Source: Leuctra nigra (lineage: Eukaryota; Arthropoda; Insecta; Plecoptera; Leuctridae). Taken from it: a DNA stretch of 64,000 nt. Shown one piece after another: positions 45,490 to 55,649 of the stretch. Every line of letters begins with the position of its first letter. Within the stretch, counting starts at the first letter, position 1. The notes below the pieces were generated by a model, which was given only the letters and a program-made list of their open reading frames with translations, searched no databases and was not told the DNA's origin. The stretch lies in contig OW203764.1 of the NCBI GenBank assembly GCA_934045905.1, positions 26,028,954 through 26,092,953 on the forward strand, in the 5' to 3' direction. The position numbers were made by a program, and so were the translations under genes.

Positions 45490-47363
45490 GAATCTTTAGA
45501 ATGAAAGATTTAAATGAAAGATTAATGAAAGAAGAATGAAAGATGAAAGATTAGAATGAAAGATTTAAAAGTATGTTCCAAGTCAATCAGTCCTATTATT
45601 GCAAACTTAATAAATTTATCATTATCTCACGGCTCAATTCCATCTAACTTAAAACAATCAATTGTGCGTCCTATATATAAGAACGGAGATCATAAGATTT
45701 TTAACAATTACCGGCCTATATCAATATTATCTGCAATTGAAAAAATTATGGAGAAATGTTTTGCGGACCAACTAATCAATTATATAAATACATTTAATTT
45801 GCTTGACAATAGACAATATGGTTTCCAAAAAAACAAAAGCACTGCCATGTTACTCAATGATTTCTCAAACCATGTCAATGGTGCAATAAATGAAAACAAC
45901 CATGCTGTAGTAGTTTTCATTGACTTTACCAAGGCATTCGACACTCTTTTGCATAGTCGTCTGTTGGATACGTTGGAGAGAATTGGAATCACTGGACCCA
46001 TCCTGCAATGGTTTAGAGACTACCTGTTAGGAAGATCAATGTCTGTAAAGTTTAACCAGTGTTTTAGTAAAAAGGTAAATATTTCAACTGGGGTACCTCA
46101 AGGTTCCATTCTGGGACCCTTATTGTATTTGATTTACGTAAATGATATGCTTAAAGTTGTCAAAGATTGTTCTGTTTATTTGTACGCCGATGACACTGCT
46201 CTGGTTTCCACGCATAAGGATTTCAATTCTGCTCAATGTTTCTTGCAAAATGACTTCAATAATTTATTACGATGGGCCCACGATCACGGATTAACAATCA
46301 ATAGTAAGAAAACAAAAGTTATGCATATTCACTCACCACATAAATTGCACTTAGATGTTAACCTTACCTTTCATAATAACGCATGTTTACATGCTAAATT
46401 CAACAATAGAACAAATTTATTTCAAGGTGTTTGTACATGCAACATGTCTATTGGAAATGTAAATACATATTTGTATTTAGGAGTTACTATTGACAAGCAT
46501 TTTAAATGGGATAAACACATCGAAAAGGTTTGCAATCGCTTAAGAGCAGGAATGTATAGCCTCCGTATTTTAAAACCACTCGTTAATTACTCAACGCTTA
46601 AAATAGTTTATTTTGCTTTAATTGAATCAGTAATTAGATATGCTATACTTGCTTGGGGTGCCACAACGGACTCATTTCTTAAAAAAATTTATAGCATACA
46701 GAAGAGAATTTTTAAAATTATAATCCCCCCAAAAGATTCATTGAAAAATTATCAGTTTATGACAGTTCATCAACTGCACCTATACGTTTTCCTTATAACA
46801 AATTATTATTCTGATGAACATAAAGCACTCGTGTAACATAATTACGTAACAAGAAACAAACATAAATTAGTAATGCCTCCCAACATTCATAATTCATACG
46901 GAGATCAGCAGCGGTCATTTCTCATTCCCAAACTATTCAACACACTTCCACCCAGTTTACAAAAATTAGAAAAATTTAAGACAGTTAAAAAGGCAATTAA
47001 AGAGTGGATTTTCACCACGGAGGTTGAATGAAATTATTATTATTATTATTATTATGGTGTTCTGATATTATGTATTATTTATTTATTTATTATTGTATGA
47101 TATTTACCTTGATGTAGTATTTGCATCTATGGATTTGTACACTGTACTTTGTAATTTGTAATTTGAATTTGAATTTGATAATTATTATTATTAAAAGTAG
47201 TTATTAGTTGTTTTATTGTGACGTATATTTATGTTTATGTTGTTGTTGTTTATATATAGCAGTCCTGCAGACAAGCCACTGTTTGGTTTTGTGGGACTGA
47301 GGATTTTCTTATGTACTATTAATTTGCAACAATAAATAAATAATAAAAAAAATAAAAAAAAAA
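45490..47363 (+). mobile_element. Non-LTR retrotransposon insertion in CYP copy B intron 7
   Basis: The reverse-transcriptase ORF is preceded by imperfect short repeats (aatgaaagatt)n at 45490-45570 and followed by a 3' region with (att)n at 47032-47054 and an A-rich tail (47330-47363). Copy A lacks this sequence in the matching intron. Precise left boundary is uncertain. Confidence 0.7.
45556..47031 (+). pseudogene. LINE reverse transcriptase, 5'-truncated, one in-frame stop
   Basis: An ORF of 426 codons carries reverse-transcriptase blocks: NNYRPISILSAIEKIMEKC, VVVFIDFTKAFDTLLHSRLL, STGVPQGSILGPLLYLIYVN and LYADDTALV with the catalytic YADD. A TAA at 46834-46836 interrupts it; the same frame then continues for 64 codons (HNYVTRNKHKLVMP ... 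KLFNTLPPSLQKL ... TTEVE) to a TGA, which is the normal C-terminal segment of jockey/CR1-superfamily elements. No endonuclease, so 5'-truncated as is usual for LINEs. It sits inside intron 7 of CYP copy B in antisense orientation. Confidence 0.85.
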
Positions 47364-47591
47364 TGCACAAACTGAAACAAACAACCCTGTAATTGTTGCC
47401 CCGCATTGCATTTTTCGAATATAAACAATTTTATAGTGATTTTTGGATGCTGAACTGCTCAAACTACAATTAAACAAACCAATGTTTTGCCCGGAGGTTG
47501 ATTTTATGAATTTAAACAATTTATAAGGGATTCGGGGACGCTGAACTTAATTTAGTATTGTGAATGGGTGATTATTGTTATAGAAACAATG

Positions 47592-47632
47592 ATTCTTAGG
47601 GGATTGTTCATCCCCCTTGATCCGCCACTGAC
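47592..47632 (-). mobile_element. Transposon terminus forming the exon-7 splice donor of CYP copy B
   Basis: On the gene strand exon 7 ends ggattag and the intron reads gtcagtggcggatcaagggg. The string cagtggcggatc is a very common DNA-transposon terminus (hAT or piggyBac-like). Copy A has gtgaccttgatataatt here. The insertion therefore seems to start two bases into the intron, leaving GT and changing the donor to GTCAGT. The other end was not located. Confidence 0.5.
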
Positions 47633-47774
47633 CTAATCCGAATATCATCAGCCAGTCGTCCTTGACGATTTCGCCGTGTTCGTTGAGGAACCGTTCAGGA
47701 CGGAAGTTCTGCGGATCTCCCCAGTGGGCCTCATCCATGTGGATCGACCAGACGCTCATCAACACAGTTGTGTT
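47633..47774 (-). CDS. CYP copy B exon 7, PERF motif
   Basis: 47 codons, same length as copy A: NTTVLMSVWSIHMDEAHWGD, PQNFRPERFL, NEHGEIVKDDWLMIFGL. The proline before the haem-loop phenylalanine (PFGLG in copy A) is isoleucine here. The acceptor ttgcag again abuts the 30-bp minisatellite. Confidence 0.9.
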
Positions 47775-47779
47775 CTGCA

Positions 47780-48195
47780 ACACAACACAACGTTCATCAC
47801 TCAACGTCAACACAACGCAACGTTCATCACTCAACGTCAACACAACGCAACGTTCATCACTCAACGTCAACACAACGCAACGTTCATCACTCAACGTCAA
47901 CACAACACAACGTTCATCACTCAACGTCAACACAACGCAACGTTCATCACTCAACGTCAACACAACGCAACGTTCATCACTCAACGTCAACACAACACAA
48001 CGTTCATCACTCAACGTCAACACAACGCAACGTTCATCACTCAACGTCAACACAACGCCCAAGTTCATCACTCAACGTCAAAACAACACAACGTTCATCA
48101 CTCAACGTCAACACAACGCCAACGTCATCACTCAACGTCAACACAACCCCAACGTTCATCACTCAACGTCAACACAACGCTCATCACTCAGTCGT
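47780..48195. repeat. 30-bp minisatellite abutting CYP copy B exon 7, about 14 copies
   Basis: Same unit as in copy A (cgttcatcactcaacgtcaa plus cacaacgcaa) but more regular, with near-identical units for the first nine. Shared flanks on both sides (agtcgtgtaaacactggcga) show it is the same array, inherited from before the duplication and changed in copy number since. Confidence 0.92.
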
Positions 48196-48766
48196 GTAAA
48201 CACTGGCGACTTTTCGATGTTGCAGCCCCCTCAGTTGCCGGCTAAGGGGTAAGAAGGGACCGAAAATTTGGATTGAGTGAATACAATATAAAAACGAAAA
48301 ATATCGATAAATCAGCAGTTATGAAAATAGTAATCGATCATAATTTGTGTTTAATTCGCGTCAAGATGCACTAAATTCTATAGTTATATTCAAAAAATTG
48401 TCGGGCCTGCGCGGCCCGGACTCGCTTATTGCTGTGAGGCCCTCCTCCAGACCCAAATCGGACATATAATGTTATTACCGTTTATGGCCATATTACAAAA
48501 ATTCACAGCACGCAACTGGTTTTACAATAATTGAAAAAGTGTCACAGCATTTAAAAATTAACACAAAAAGAATCCCATATTAATTTTACGGTAGGGAACT
48601 AAAAAGTAGAGGTGGAAGGTGGGGAAGGGCTAAAAATATCCTGCGGGGGGGCCAAAATCTGAAGTTACGCCACTGCATGTAAGGGTTAACTAAAAGATTG
48701 TTTTCAATATCATGTATTTACTACAGTTGACCTAGCTCAGTGTGGAGGTAATGTTAAAAATTACAA

Positions 48767-48783
48767 TTGGTGGCAGAAGTGGG
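48767..48783 (+). other. PBS-like motif, copy B, downstream side of exon 6
   Basis: The sequence ttggtggcagaagtggg, orthologous to 29897 in copy A. Its partner at 49682-49698 has one change (agcggg). Confidence 0.4.
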
Positions 48784-48884
48784 ACAGAAAATATAATTGA
48801 GTTAGACTGCATCAAATGACCACGTTACTTTACAAATAACAATAATTGTCAGAGTTAGTCCATCCCAAGGTCAGCAGCACCTCG

Positions 48885-49259
48885 GGGCATGCGAGAATTT
48901 TTCTGGCAAAGACTTCGTAAATGGGTCTTATTGACTTGACAAAAACTCGAATAATAACTTACTTATTTATACAAATAGAACTCTGATTTAGAAGTGTAGT
49001 ATACATACCTACTGTGTTCTGACAGATATTATAATATTATACAATGCTCTATTTCGAATTAAAAACTCGAACAATTTTTACTACAGAGGGTTTTCACGAC
49101 CCCAATTTCATCCCAGAACTATCGTGAATGACATTTGAAAACGTAATCTAGTTGGATCAAACATTCATTTCACTTCAAAAATGTTAAAACAATAGTTTTA
49201 TAAAAATAATTTTTTCTCCCATTTACGAAGTCTTTGCGATAAAAATATTCGCACCCGAC
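48885..49259. mobile_element. ~375-bp MITE, related to the one in the Hr39 intron
   Basis: Ends gcgagaatttttctggcaaa plus gacttcgtaaatggg, and catttacgaagtctttgcga plus taaaaatattcgc. It is inserted within 20 bp of the exon-6 splice donor of copy B; copy A has no such sequence there. Inverted relative to 17726-18096. Confidence 0.8.
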
Positions 49260-49275
49260 ATTACAAATGAGCTAC

Positions 49276-49393
49276 CTCGGGAATATTGTAGCCATGAAGT
49301 GTGGTGTCCTTCATCACCCTCCTGGGCCCGACGATCGGTGCCACGTGATAAAGACGCTGGATCTCCATCAGCACAGCATCCGTGTACGGCAAT
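49276..49393 (-). CDS. CYP copy B exon 6, K-helix
   Basis: Same 118-nt length and phases as copy A: LPYTDAVLMEIQRLYHVAPI, VGPRRVMKDTTLHGYNIPE. ExxR (EIQR) is intact. Donor gag|gtagct is weaker than copy A's gtactt context but has a GT. Confidence 0.9.
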
Positions 49394-50338
49394 CTGGGCC
49401 ATGTGATGATTAGTTACAATCCCACGTCACATGGTATCTAAACAACTGGGGCGGTAATTCACTAAAGGGGTCGATTTCTATGAATATTCGACAGACTTGA
49501 AGTCAAGGTATTTGACTTTGAGGTATTTTGCACTTTGGCAACTTTAAAGCTGAAAGCGTATGTATCCATATAAATGGAGTCTTGTGGGTAGATTATGTAC
49601 CCCAACTTTAGTGCTACGGATAGTATGCACAATACAATTACGTATCTTGTTTCTTTTAATACGTTTACTTTTTCACTACATTTGGTGGCAGAAGCGGGTC
49701 AGAAACTTAGATGAAGTTTTGAGCCAAATTCTTCCAACTGCTATATTGAACATAGTTAACATTAGATACTCTTATAAAAACAGTACGTACATCTCATAAG
49801 ATAGATAAATTCCGCACTGCGAGTTCATAGTCATATGTCACGGTTATTTTCTTTACGCGAGCGCTCTCAGAAAAGTAATAATACAAAAACTAAATGGCGA
49901 TTTTGAAAGTTGGTCCATTATCAAATGCCCGTATATACCTTATAAACACATAGACATAACGCATAGTATGATATACCGGTTCAAGGGCGTATCCAGGATG
50001 AAATTTAGGGGGGGGGGGGGGGCGGACATTACTAATATTTTGAAAAATCACAGTGTAAAACAGGGGTTCGGGGGCGCAGCCTCCGAGAAAATTTTGGATC
50101 AAGGTCATTATAACCTAAGGTCTTATAACCCATTATAGAGTTGAATATCGAAACATGTTTTATGTTCACACATGTTGGGAATATTTAAAATGTATCCTTA
50201 ATTTCCCAGCATGAATATACTAGTCCTTTAAAGCGGTGGTTAACATTGTTTGCTCCCCAATGACTGGGTTGTAGACGGCTCGTAGACAGGGAAGACAACA
50301 GGAGGAAAGTTGGCAACACTGTCGATGTCGACACTTAC

Positions 50339-50516
50339 TTAGTAATGTCGCTGTATTGTGGAAGACGCGTGCCGACGACGGCGTCTAACTCCTGCTGTAC
50401 GCGACGCTGGACGTCTGGATTAAGCAGCATAATCAGGAAGATATAGTCCAGAGTGTTGCTCGTCGTCAGGGCGCCGCCAATGAACATGTCCAGACAAACC
50501 ATCACCAACTGGGCCT
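50339..50516 (-). CDS. CYP copy B exon 5, I-helix
   Basis: 178 nt, one codon shorter than copy A (VVGTRL against VVGRTRL). The I-helix EAQLVMVCLDMFIGGALTTS is identical, including leucine in place of the acid. Downstream reads NTLDYIFLIMLLNPDVQRRV. Acceptor gtttcag, donor aa|gtaagt. Confidence 0.9.
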
Positions 50517-50752
50517 CTGAAACATTTTAGACGTTCAGTTTCACGCCCTGGACTACAGGCGACAAGCGTTTCATGCGCCATACTCGAGGTAGACAGCATA
50601 GCGAGAAGAACGAATGTCATTTCTACACTTACAGCCTTTCTAGCCTTTTTTAGCCTTTTTTTCTTTCTCTTTGCATTTCTATTAGAATATTTTTTCTATC
50701 TGTTTATACTGTAGGTATCAGTTAAAGTTGAAGAAAAGTTACGTGCTACGTG

Positions 50753-50810
50753 CACCACGTGTACGACGCACGACGTGTACGACGTGTACGACGTGTACGA
50801 CGCACGACAC
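50753..50810. repeat. (gtgtacgac)n microsatellite against the exon-4 donor, copy B
   Basis: Equivalent to 31935-31988 in copy A, with a longer run of gtgtacgac units. Confidence 0.75.
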
Positions 50811-50814
50811 TCAC

Positions 50815-50926
50815 CCGTGAACGTGGAATTCTCGGACTTGTCCTCGTTCATCTGGTGAAGGAACGCGTCGATTAGGTCTCGGGTCACGTCCGGTTGCAGT
50901 TGTTGCTTATGTGATTCGATGCTTTC
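50815..50926 (-). CDS. CYP copy B exon 4
   Basis: 37 codons plus one base: ESIESHKQQLQPDVTRDLID and AFLHQMNEDKSENSTFT. Differs from copy A at a single residue (R to K). Acceptor cgttctgcag, donor g|gtgagt, both conserved. Confidence 0.92.
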
Positions 50927-50957
50927 CTGCAGAACGAACGGTACATTACTCATTCAG

Positions 50958-52484
50958 GGCCTTCATGGAAATTCTCGAACTATCCATCAAAGCAGGATAA
51001 CTATTCTTAAGTTCAATCAATGGAATAATAACCACTCATCACTTTCCTACGATTTGGAAAAAAGCAAAAATAATTACATTTCTCAAAGCAGGTAAACCAA
51101 CAGACAACCATCAAGCTATCGACCAATTAGCCTGCTGTCCACGCTGTCAAAGATCACAGAAAAAGTCATCCTGCGACGAATTCAAAACCACCTGAAAGAA
51201 AACAATATTCTGCCTGACGAACAATTCGGCTTCCGAGAACATCACTCAACTCAACATCAACTGCTACGAGTAATTCAGAGAGAATAACCGGTGGGTTCAA
51301 CAGAGAGCTACATTCAGCCGCTGTATTCCTCGACATAGAAAAAGCGTTTGACAGGGTCTGGCATCTAGGTTTAATAGCAAAAATGATATACCTCAAATTC
51401 TCACCTTACCTGATCTACCCAATCAAGGCGTTTCTCGATGACATGTCCTTCTATGTATCACGACAAAATGCAGCTTCCTCAACCCATTCCCTGTTAGCTG
51501 GTGTTCCCCAAGGCTCCAGCCTTAGCCCTGTGCTTTTCAACATATTCACATATGATTTACCTCAAATGCCACAATGTGTCCAGAAAGAAGTGTACGCCGA
51601 TGACATTACCCTTATAGCTCAATCCAGAAGAGCTTCACAAGCAGTAATATACCTACCTATACAAACAGCACTATAGATCAACTTTCGATCTGGTATGAAA
51701 AATGGCGAATAGCAGTAAATCCAACCAAGACACAAGCCATACTATTTGGAAGAGGAAGAGAAAGCGCTACCCAAGAAGACCTACTTTTAAACGGCAAAAT
51801 AGTACAATGGGCCTCATCGTACAATTACCTAGGACTTCATCTTGATCGCGGCTTAAGATGGACAAAACACATTAACGTGGTCCTATCCAGAGCGAACGGG
51901 AGGTTAAATCCACTATTCAAGTCAAGAAACCTTAAGCAAGAAACAAAGCTGCAACTTCATAAAACGATTTTGCTACCTATACCCTCTCATCCTCGCTCTA
52001 CCCTCTCTCTACCCTCCCATCTGGGCTGGTTGCGCCTCAAAACACAGCATAGACGATATACAAGTTCTTCTAAAATAAAATAATTCGAATTGTGCTGGAC
52101 GCATCAATCTTCACCCGAATCGCAGACCTTCACGACCTGGCACACATGGAACCAATATCAGACCATTTTGCACAACTCACCCAGCAGTTCTACGCGTCTC
52201 TGGAAAATGCACAGAATCCGAAGATCCGAGTATTAGCAACACTCTCATCCACCACCCAAGACAGAGTCCAAAGACCATCCGCGACACTGACCATGCGACC
52301 TTCAGTTACCAGAAAGCGAAAGCTGTCTGGTGAAAGTTAAAGTGAAGTGATATGTAACGTTTGTACGCGATCCACTGGGGATCGCCCACCTGGAAAACTT
52401 TCCTGGACAAACTACCTGGCAATTAATATAGCCGATAAGGCAACAACAATTAAGCGAGACGCCAGACGGCAAATTCAACACATG
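50958..52484 (+). pseudogene. Degenerate jockey-type reverse transcriptase inserted in CYP copy B intron 3
   Basis: Broken reading frames match reverse-transcriptase blocks: EQFGFREHHSTQHQLLRV (about 51220-51275), VFLDIEKAFDRVWHLGLI, LLAGVPQGSSLSPVLFNIFT and EVYADDITLIAQS, then further C-terminal fragments to about 52340. Several frameshifts separate them. Comparison with copy A (ctcactcagtgcctaaagtg at 32128 onward) shows a clean empty site: the insert lies between cattcag (to 50957) and tcagtgcctacagtg (from 52485), sharing tcag. Inserted antisense to the P450. Confidence 0.85.
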
Positions 52485-53272
52485 TCAGTGCCTACAGTGT
52501 CTCTTGCACTGTCTCTTGCAGTGTTTGTTGAGTTCAGACACGGATTGTACCAAACACACCAACGCTCTGAACTTGCACTTCCTAAACCCGAGGTTCTTCT
52601 ACTCACGCCGCCTAACTTCATGACTGAAGTAATTTTTCGTGCTCACCCTTCTCTCCATCGAGAGAAATAAGCTGGTAAAATGTCCTAATCGGCTGCACCC
52701 GCCTCTTGTTCCCTCCATCACTTGCTCCAGCTCTGTATCTTCCCTGGTGAAACACAACCCCTGGCAAATATTGATGGAGCCCGAACGTACACATTCTAGC
52801 TTTCACAATGGCAAAGCTGCAATGCAAATGCAATTGTACTAGTACACAATCATGCACTAAGGTTAAACGCAGTATGCAATCAATACATTAAACTGTAATC
52901 TGTGCTGATCGACTGCTATGATCCTCAACTCTGATTCGGACTTGGAGGTTTTCCAACTTCCTCTTTACACTCCAAAGCAAACTGTAGCATTTTATACCAT
53001 TTGCACTTTAGAAGCATAAAACCGGGAGTCCCTTTCAGTGATTCTAGACTCGAGGAGAGCCCAAATGCCAGTATATTTCTGACTTGATCCAATCTTATTT
53101 GTAATGGTGACATCAGTGATTTTAAAGATAATACTTTACAACTGTATTTACGGACTTCAGTTCATTTTAAATGGCAATCGGTTTCATGATTCTAAATGCG
53201 TGCAATAACAAACGGGATAATGGACTTAAGACCGTTTGCTTAATTTTTTGGTTTTGCGCTTGAGCTACATAC

Positions 53273-53679
53273 CATCACGAAACGTGCCAGATCAGTGTTG
53301 ATCTTGTTGAGCAACGTGAATCCAGTTCGCTCCGGTGCTATAAACCTCAACCATGGTAGTTGGTTGAGCAACCCTCCTGCCAAATCAAACGCCTTCCCTC
53401 TAGCCCCAAGCAGTGCTATCAGCTCCCGCAGCCTCTGATCATCCTTCTCGAACCTGGCGCCTGCTACCATGGACCAGAGCACATTCATCACACTGGGCGC
53501 CAGCAGAGTCCCCGGGCGCACGCCGCCGTCGCCTGACGAGTACAGCGACTCGCGCAGCTCGCACAGCTCGTCCAGCACGCTCGTCTCCATGCTCAGCTTG
53601 CCAAGGCCGAGCTGGCGCAAATGGCGCACGACGAAGCTGCGTTGCTCCCGCCAGAGTGCGCCGTCAACACTAGTCACTC
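53273..53679 (-). CDS. CYP copy B exon 3, C-helix to F-helix
   Basis: 407 nt, nearly identical to copy A: VTSVDGALWREQRSFVVRHL, then the same run to NKINTDLARFVM with a few substitutions (LRFIAPE, AFDLAGG). WREQR intact. Acceptor cttttgcag, donor atg|gtatgt. Confidence 0.93.
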
Positions 53680-54088
53680 CTGCAAAAGAGAGAAGATAGA
53701 GGTTAGAAGCAAAACTACCTACCCAATTCAACTACCGAGACTGGCGCTGCGACCTTACGTATACATACAATCTCCCATCGTATGTTCAGTGTTCACCTTC
53801 ATCATCTTGTACTAATTGAACTCATAAATGTTAAGAAGATGTAATTTATTACCCAAAGTGTTTATATAAGTACTTATATAAAGTACTAGTTTATAAACTT
53901 CTAGTAAACTTAGTTTATTAGTTTATAAAAACTAAAGGTTATAAAATAACAAGATTACCCAAAATATTATCACCCTTGTTACCTATACTCCCAAATCACG
54001 TACCTACCTGCGTTCCCATGCTTCTACATTGCTATGCTTCACAAGCCAGTTTTTCTTGTCACATATTAGTTGAAATGAAATGTTCTAC

Positions 54089-54343
54089 CTCTTCTGGTGC
54101 CCATACATCTGAGCTTCTGAAAGAAGGAATCCGGTCTGCCGTCGAACTCCTCTCTCGTGAGAGCCTCGACGACCAGCTTGTGGGAGGCGACGACGACGAC
54201 GAGGTCGCCTCCGAGTTTCAACCCCAAGACCGGGGTTCGATGCTGGTCCATCAGAGCATGCATGCCTGCGTGCTGACTGCCCTTCTGACGCGTTATGCGA
54301 CGCAGGGCAGCGCCGTTGCCCAGCAGGGGCAGCCACCTGGGCC
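54089..54343 (-). CDS. CYP copy B exon 2 (most 5' exon found for this copy)
   Basis: 255 nt: PRWLPLLGNGAALRRITRQK, GSQHAGMHALMDQHRTPVLG, LKLGGDLVVVVASHKLVVEA, LTREEFDGRPDSFFQKLRCM. Entry phase 1 requires an upstream exon encoding the membrane anchor. None is recognisable upstream to the window end; homology with copy A intron 1 fades out at about 54485. Exons 2-8 encode 464 residues without stop or frameshift. Copy B is therefore either 5'-truncated (an expressed remnant or pseudogene) or uses a distant first exon. Confidence 0.88.
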
Positions 54344-54485
54344 CTAGAACACGAGCGCCCTGGGTGACTTCTCTGATCGTATTTGTTGGATATGTTCACC
54401 ATGCGGAAATGCAAAAATGATTCAGCTAAATAAACATTGGAAAACAGAAGATTTAATCTTATTTCACCGTAGGAACCGTATAACC

Positions 54486-55200
54486 AAGATTCAAGGATCA
54501 TAGCTTAGTTCACACTAGTAAGACACGGTTCGCTCACTTGACCAATGAAAGTGAAGCCTTTCCAGGTACCCAGCAATTTTCTTCACTCGGATAGACTAGC
54601 GCTTATATCAGCTACTGGTGGTAAAAATATGAAGTAATTTGATAATTTACCCATTGAGCCGTAGTTCACTATGGAGATAATAGATGGAGCTGCGCCATCT
54701 GAGAAACGAATTTAGTAGAAAATCAGGTCTGTTTAGGCTTAGAAATAAGTTTAGAAATAATCTACATATTCTGATTTTACGCTCAACTTCAAAATTCCAT
54801 AAATTTCGTTCCATTCGTTCAAATTGATTGAAATTTTTACACAGTCGATCTTAACATATGCTCAACATAATTTGAAATTTTCAGCTTGACGTAGTTTTGA
54901 AGAAACAGCGTCCCGGCCATTGGAAGTTTTCTGGACACGCACTATTTGAGCTCCGTATAATCAATTTTTGGACAACCTAATTTGAACAGCTGTAACTTTT
55001 TTCCTACAATAGTAATGTTTTTGAAACTTGCACATATTAAATATTGGTATGTTATCTAATATGTGTACAAATTTCAGAATCCCATCTCTAATAGTTTTGA
55101 TATAGTGACCTCTCAATCAGGGTGATTTTTTTGCGCCACCCGGTATAGAGTTCTTTTCAGAGTGTCAATCGAAAATATTTTAATCCATTCTTTAACCAAA
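54486..55200. other. Non-coding segment upstream of CYP copy B exon 2
   Basis: No exon-1 candidate (no hydrophobic anchor plus donor) on the minus strand. The right part ends with phrases such as gatttttttgcgccacccgg that look like the end of a dispersed repeat, but I cannot classify it. Confidence 0.5.
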
Positions 55201-55206
55201 TGTTAA

Positions 55207-55570
55207 AATTTATTTATTTATCAATCCAAGATTCCAACACAATGTTAGGTCATGGGGTGGACGAACCACCAACTATCTTGGGCATCTACTTCTAAGTCTG
55301 GAGCCGACTTGCCAGGTCCGACGCCCCTCCTCTATCTCCGTCTCTTCGTCTTCTTCTTCCTCTTCCTCTACTGATGTTTTCTTTTCTTCATCCTCCCTCT
55401 TTTCAACCAACCCCTTCCATCTATCCACATCCTCTCACCATTTTTCGTCTCTAATCACATTCCAATTTTCTCCTCTTTCTTCCGCAGCCCTTTCCACTCC
55501 ACTCATCCACTTTGTTCTCGGTCGCCCAGCCTTTTTCTTTCCTATAGTTACTGCTCGATCTGCCTCCCTT
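55207..55570 (-). mobile_element. 3' end of a LINE (C-terminal ORF2 fragment with tail)
   Basis: On the minus strand it encodes KKAGRPRTKWMSGVERAAEE then RGENWNVIRDEKW, the GRPxxxW-type C-terminus seen after reverse transcriptase in several LINE clades, followed by an acidic E/D-rich run and a stop. A 3' tail (gataaataaataaatttt on that strand) ends it at about 55207. One stop interrupts the fragment. Not the same element as the jockey copy next to it. Confidence 0.6.
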
Positions 55571-55649
55571 CTTGGAATTCTAATATGATATGATAGTTAC
55601 CCAGTTCTGTCTGTCTGTCTGTGTGTGTGTGTGAGTGTGTGTGTGTCAG

